A stretch of DNA of 64,000 bases from Oleiharenicola sp. Its GTDB lineage: Bacteria > Verrucomicrobiota > Verrucomicrobiia > Opitutales > Opitutaceae. The position numbers were made by a program, and so were the translations under genes. A model generated the notes under the pieces. That model saw only the letters and a program-made list of their open reading frames with translations. It did no database searches and was not told the DNA's origin. The stretch covers positions 62,001 to 126,000 of the forward strand of contig JANYDW010000007.1 of the NCBI GenBank assembly GCA_025363455.1, given 5' to 3'. Positions 60,307 to 64,000 of the stretch are shown here, in pieces (position 1 is the first letter of the stretch; every line of letters begins with the position of its first letter).

Positions 60307-61917
60307 TTATTTGGCCGGCTTGGCCTTCCAGACCTCGAGCAATCCGGGTGAGGCTTGGTCACGGATACCGTTGTCGGAGAGCAGATCGTCCGTTGCGGCC
60401 ACCATGTCGCTGCGAGGGAAGATCAGGGTCTCGCCCCGGCCCGCGAACTCGAAGGTAAGGAATTCGTCCTTTGAATCACGGAGCACCTCGACGAGGTGCC
60501 GGAGGTTCTTGATTGTGACACCGTTGACCGCGCGTACGACCCGGGACATGGGACTGTCGTAGCCCTTCGCGAGCTTGTGCGGGAAGAATGGCGAGGAGAC
60601 GACCACCAGTTCCTCATCGGGAAAGGCGGGCTTGTCGGCTCGCCGCGTGATGAGCGGGCTGCCCACGAAAGACAGGCCGAGAAGGGCCCGGGCGTTGTTG
60701 CTAAGTGGGCCGACAAAGAGCGCGGTCCCGGTGGAAAAGGCCAGCGGTCCAAGGATGAAGTAAGTTGGATATTTCCCGGCCAGGTCCTCGACCAACATGG
60801 GTCGCGAGGTCGGGACCGGCAGATTGATGGTCATCGTTTTTTGGGCGCGCAGGACGGTGAGTGGCACGGTGCCGTTTCGGGCGATACTTTGGATCAGATA
60901 CATGAATCGCACCCGCAGGTTTGACCCCAGCTTGACCATGCCCTCGTTGTCCACCGTTGTGTCGCCGATTTTGGTGATCACATCCCAGGCCTTGAGCGGG
61001 TAGGCCGGATCCGTGGAGTCCGTTTCCTGCACGACCATCCCCTCGGCCGATTTGTCGAGTTTGAGAAAGGCGCGCAACGCCGGGTTCTCGAGGGTCTGCA
61101 GCGAGTCGAACATCGCCGGTTTTCCGTCATACCGGCCGTCGGCGATATCCTGGAGAAAGAGTGCGATTTCCTCACAGGGAATGATGTAACCGATGTTGTC
61201 CGCGCCGCCGAGGCGGCTGAAGGCCAGGCCGATCATCTGGTCGCCGGCCAGGGCGGGACCGCCGCTGTTGCCGGGGTTGATGGCGGCGTCGATCTGGATC
61301 CGCAGGCCGGAGGTCGGATAGTTGTAGGGGGCGAACTCGATGCGCGAGACGATCCCTTTGGTGATCGAAAGGCTCGTGCCTCCGGTGGGAAAGCCGTAGA
61401 CCATGACCGCATCCTTCACCGCGGGCAGGGCCTTGGCCCGAACGAGTGCGGGATGAGTGGCGAAGAACGACTCGTCCTCGAGCTTGAGCACGGCGAGGTC
61501 GATGCCCGGGGCGACAAACTCGACCGTGGCGGGAAGTTTGTCGCCGGACTGGTTGGCCTGCACCTGCACCTGGCTGGCGTAGAGTGCGACATGGGCGTTG
61601 GTGAGGATGCGGTTACCCTCAATGACCACACCCGTGCCGCTGATCTCGTTCGGGGCCTGCTTGCTCCAAGGCTTGAAGGGGTCCGGATAACGCATCGTCG
61701 CGAAAACCTTGACGACGGAATTTTCCACCATCGGGTCGGGCGTGGCGGCAGGTGCGGTGACCGCCACCGGCGCTGGCGCCATCGCGGGTGAAGGCGTGGT
61801 AGCCGGCGCGACGGCAGATTTAGGTTTGGCTTCCGCCGCGCGGGCGCAAGGGCCGGCCGCCAGGGCCAGAACAAAAGCGAAGACACAGGTTTGCCGGCGA
61901 TGGAATCGGTTGCGCAT
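60307..61917 (-). CDS. Deg/HtrA-type serine protease with PDZ domains
   Basis: A periplasmic protease of 536 residues. Signal peptide to about residue 28 (ARAAEA), a Pro/Ala linker to 60, and a trypsin-like domain at about 65-270 with triad H109 (ILTNAHVAL), D140 (GIDLAVLK) and S218 (AINPGNSGGPA). Two PDZ-like regions follow (about 285-370 with GMVVQETDSTDPAYPLKAWDVI, and about 440-536). The layout with an atypical second PDZ resembles plant Deg/DegP9-type proteases more than E. coli DegP. Probably protein quality control. Confidence 0.88.
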   Translation of the reverse strand: MRNRFHRRQTCVFAFVLALAAGPCARAAEAKPKSAVAPATTPSPAMAPAPVAVTAPAATPDPMVENSVVKVFATMRYPDPFKPWSKQAPNEISGTGVVIEGNRILTNAHVALYASQVQVQANQSGDKLPATVEFVAPGIDLAVLKLEDESFFATHPALVRAKALPAVKDAVMVYGFPTGGTSLSITKGIVSRIEFAPYNYPTSGLRIQIDAAINPGNSGGPALAGDQMIGLAFSRLGGADNIGYIIPCEEIALFLQDIADGRYDGKPAMFDSLQTLENPALRAFLKLDKSAEGMVVQETDSTDPAYPLKAWDVITKIGDTTVDNEGMVKLGSNLRVRFMYLIQSIARNGTVPLTVLRAQKTMTINLPVPTSRPMLVEDLAGKYPTYFILGPLAFSTGTALFVGPLSNNARALLGLSFVGSPLITRRADKPAFPDEELVVVSSPFFPHKLAKGYDSPMSRVVRAVNGVTIKNLRHLVEVLRDSKDEFLTFEFAGRGETLIFPRSDMVAATDDLLSDNGIRDQASPGLLEVWKAKPAK

Positions 61918-62033
61918 GGGTCCGTCACCAATGAACCAATGCGGGAAAAAGACCAGTCCGGTATTGGGGGGCGGGGGGGCCGGCTGATTAATGTAGGCTG
62001 ACAGCCAGCCCGGCTTCGCCCATCCTCCGGGCC

Positions 62034-63710
62034 GTGAAGACCCAGAGAATTTCCGGCCAGATCGTGGACCTGCGGACCCGACGCATTTATCCCGGGGTGG
62101 TCGAGTGGGCCGGCGGCCGGATCACGCGGATCGGCGCCGATGCCGGGGTGCGCGAGCGGCAGTTCATCGCGCCGGGTTTTGTCGACGCCCATATCCATAT
62201 CGAGAGCTCACTCCTGCCGCCGGCAGAATTTGCGCGCTGGGCCGTGGTGCACGGCACCGTGGCGACGGTTAGCGACCCGCACGAGATTGCCAACGTGTTG
62301 GGCGTGCCGGGGGTCGACTACATGATCCGCGAGGCCCGGCGCTCGCCCTTCAAGTTCAACTTCGGGGCCCCGTCGTGCGTGCCGGCCACGACCTTCGAGA
62401 CCGCCGGCGCCGCGCTGGACGCCCGGACCGTTGCGCGGCTCCTGGCCCGGCCCGAGATCAAGTATTTGAGTGAGGTCATGAATTTTCCCGGCGTGCTCGC
62501 TCGCGACGCTTCGCTGCTCGCCATGATCACGGCGGCGAAAAAACACGGCAAGCCGGTCGATGGCCATGCGCCGGGCCTGCGCGGGACGGCCGCTGCCCGG
62601 TACGCCGCGGCGGGCATCACGACCGACCATGAGTGCTTCACGCTGCCCGAGGCTCTGGACAAACTGAAGGCGCACATGAAAATCCTGATTCGCGAGGGCT
62701 CGGCCGCGCGAAACTTTGCCGCGCTGGCCCCGCTGGTGCGGTCGCATCCAGCGCAGGTGATGTTCTGCAGCGACGACCTGCATCCCGATTTGCTGATGGT
62801 GCGGCACCTCGACGAGCACGTGCGCCGCGCCCTGCGCGCCGGGGCTGACCGGTTCGACGTGCTGCGCTGCGCCTCGGTCAATCCGGTGGAGCACTACCAT
62901 CTGGATGTCGGTCAGCTGCGCGTGGGCGACCCGGCGGATTTCATCGTGTTCGAGGGTTGGAAGAATCTGAAGGTGCGACGCACTTACCTGCGCGGCGAAC
63001 TCGTCGCGCGCGATGGCCGGAGCCTGCTGCCGCGCCAGCCGGCTAAAACTCCGAACCACTTTAAGGCAAGGCCGAGAAGAGTGGGGGATTTTGCTTGTAG
63101 GGCGGCATCTCCGAATGCCGCCAAGGCGGGGTTCGGAGACCCCGCCCTACAGCTCAACGTCATTGAGGCCCTCAACGGCCAGCTGATCACGCACCATGGG
63201 CGGGAAGCCCCGCGCATTGTGGGGGACGCCGTGGGTTCGGATGTCAAACGCGACCTGTTGAAAATTGCCGTGATCAACCGCTATTCGCCGGCGGCGCCGG
63301 TGGCCATCGCCATAATCAAGGGCTTCGGGCTCAGGGCCGGAGCCATTGCCTCGTCGGTGGCGCATGATTCCCACAACATCGTGGTGGTCGGCGTGGACGA
63401 CGCCTCGCTTTGCGCCGCCGCCAACCTGGTGATCAAGGCGCGCGGCGGGCTCAGCGTGGTCGGACGCGGGCGGCGGGCCGTCTTGCCGCTACCCATCGCA
63501 GGACTGATGTCGGATCGAGACGGCCGGGTCGTGGCGCGGCGTTACACACAGCTGGATCGGATGGCCAAGGTCCTGGGCTCGAAACTCGATGCTCCCTTCA
63601 TGACCCTTTCCTTCATGGCCCTGCTCGTCATACCCGATTTGAAACTGAGCGACCGGGGGCTCTTCTCGGCTGCGTCGTGGGGGTTCGTTCCGGTCGCGGC
63701 GCCGGCCTGA
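62034..63710 (+). CDS. ade: Adenine deaminase carrying an in-frame palindromic insert
   Basis: Converts adenine to hypoxanthine in purine salvage, metal dependent. 558 residues from a GTG at 62034. Amidohydrolase domain: FVDAHIHIESSLLPP, VSDPHEIANVLG, MNFPGVL, GHAPGL, DHECFTLPE, SDDLHPDLLM. C-terminal domain: LITHHGRE, VAHDSHNIVVVG, LPLPIAGLMSD. Between DFA (residue 354) and LNVIEAL (374) are 19 residues (CRAASPNAAKAGFGDPALQ, 355-373) encoded exactly by a 56-bp GTAG...CTAC element plus one base. The E. coli enzyme, as I recall it, has only a few residues there. The frame is kept and all active-site motifs are intact. Confidence 0.93.
   Translation: MKTQRISGQIVDLRTRRIYPGVVEWAGGRITRIGADAGVRERQFIAPGFVDAHIHIESSLLPPAEFARWAVVHGTVATVSDPHEIANVLGVPGVDYMIREARRSPFKFNFGAPSCVPATTFETAGAALDARTVARLLARPEIKYLSEVMNFPGVLARDASLLAMITAAKKHGKPVDGHAPGLRGTAAARYAAAGITTDHECFTLPEALDKLKAHMKILIREGSAARNFAALAPLVRSHPAQVMFCSDDLHPDLLMVRHLDEHVRRALRAGADRFDVLRCASVNPVEHYHLDVGQLRVGDPADFIVFEGWKNLKVRRTYLRGELVARDGRSLLPRQPAKTPNHFKARPRRVGDFACRAASPNAAKAGFGDPALQLNVIEALNGQLITHHGREAPRIVGDAVGSDVKRDLLKIAVINRYSPAAPVAIAIIKGFGLRAGAIASSVAHDSHNIVVVGVDDASLCAAANLVIKARGGLSVVGRGRRAVLPLPIAGLMSDRDGRVVARRYTQLDRMAKVLGSKLDAPFMTLSFMALLVIPDLKLSDRGLFSAASWGFVPVAAPA
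63096..63151. repeat. 56-bp GTAG...CTAC element, family A, inside the ade coding sequence
   Basis: TGTAG; GGCGGCAT-CTCCGA-ATGCCGCC; AA; GGCGGGGT-TCGGAG-ACCCCGCC; CTACA. Same 5-8-6-8-2-8-6-8-5 layout as the intergenic copies at 17820 and 41620, with different stems. Read in the ade frame it has no stop codon: the GTAG is split as TGT AGG. The two loops are exact reverse complements. Confidence 0.93.
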
Positions 63711-63742
63711 GCGGAAAGGAGACGGAACACCAAAGTGATTGT

Positions 63743-63821
63743 TGTAGGAGCCTGTTTACAGGCGATTCGAAACTCGCGCCGACCGGCAACGTTCTGGATC
63801 GCTTGTAAACAAGCTCCTACA
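63743..63821. repeat. 79-bp GTAG...CTAC palindromic element (BIME-like), copy 2
   Basis: Begins TGTAGGAGCCTGTTTACAGG and ends AACAAGCTCCTACA; the arms pair with a few mismatches (CTGTTTACAGGCGAT / ATCGCTTGTAAACAAG). Exactly the length of the copy at 881-959, but with TTTACA where that has CTTGCA. It lies between ade and the last partial gene. Confidence 0.85.
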
Positions 63822-63833
63822 ACCCGCACAATT

Positions 63834-64000
63834 TTATTCCTGGATCGAGGTGCGGCGGCGTTCCTGCCAGCGCTCGCGGCCGGCGAAAATGGGCAGCGAG
63901 TCGTTCACGGGCTCATCCTTCACGAGGAGAAAATAGCGTGAGAACAAGTCATCCGCAGTGCCCCACGCAAAGCCGTAGGGCGGTCCCTCGGAGAGGACCG
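63834..64000 (-). CDS. C-terminal end of an unknown protein (partial)
   Basis: The minus strand reads 54 codons and a TAA stop (63836-63834) in an open frame that runs off the window. The visible end is VLSEGPPYGFAWGTADDLFS, then RYFLLVKDEPVNDSLPIFAG and RERWQERRRTSIQE. I do not recognise it. The codon use resembles the neighbours, and the element at 63743-63821 lies just beyond the stop. Confidence 0.65.
   Translation of the reverse strand, partial: VLSEGPPYGFAWGTADDLFSRYFLLVKDEPVNDSLPIFAGRERWQERRRTSIQE

Overview
This 64 kb window is GC-rich chromosomal DNA of a diderm, respiring bacterium. I think it is a verrucomicrobium, probably Opitutaceae-like. The reasons are LPS genes (kdsD, lpxA), a fused double-ThyX protein of a type I know from Chlamydiae, a nuo operon with verrucomicrobial-type spacing, and intergenic regions packed with palindromic repeats. 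This placement is inference from gene content, not from a marker-gene comparison. I see no phage, plasmid, CRISPR array or transposase gene.

Layout. 0-6.1 kb: unknown membrane protein, class I fumarase, arabinose-5-phosphate isomerase, LysM lipoprotein, hemN. 6.2-15.7 kb: a cluster that reads as the reductive pyrimidine pathway (NCS1 transporter, PreA-like dihydropyrimidine dehydrogenase, dihydropyrimidinase, ureidopropionase-type M20 hydrolase, beta-alanine-type aminotransferase, CoA-acylating semialdehyde dehydrogenase, small cupin). 15.7-17.6 kb: sufU-sufS. 17.9-19.9 kb: an NDH-2 fused to cNMP-binding and CBS domains. 20.4-23.4 kb: a pseudopilin operon, then tRNA-Ser(GGA). 23.7-38.5 kb: the complex I operon nuoB-N with no nuoA and with an extra small membrane protein between nuoE and nuoF. 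38.5-46 kb: Sel1 lipoprotein, double ThyX, EEP phosphatase, comEC, rarA. 45.8-49 kb: ribB(A), ribH, nusB, ftsY and a candidate structured RNA. 49.3-52.2 kb: S24/S26-like protein and TonB-dependent receptor. 52.3-59.5 kb: aroB-orf-lpxA-pdxA-iscA-infC-amidase-S1/P1 nuclease-crcB, all on + and often translationally coupled. 59.5-64 kb: clpP, a Deg-type protease, adenine deaminase and the end of an unknown gene.

The most unusual feature is the repeats. Ten elements share ends of the form (T/G)GTAGG...CCTAC(A/C) and consist of two hairpins in a row, like the REP/iREP pairs (BIMEs) that RAYT transposases recognise by a GTAG foot. Three are exactly 56 bp with a fixed 5-8-6-8-2-8-6-8-5 layout: stem sequences differ between copies but pairing is intact. 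One of the three lies in frame inside adenine deaminase and adds 19 codons. Others supply the stop codon of the preceding gene. Further palindrome families fill most of the longer gaps in the nuo operon without breaking it. No mobilising enzyme is encoded here.
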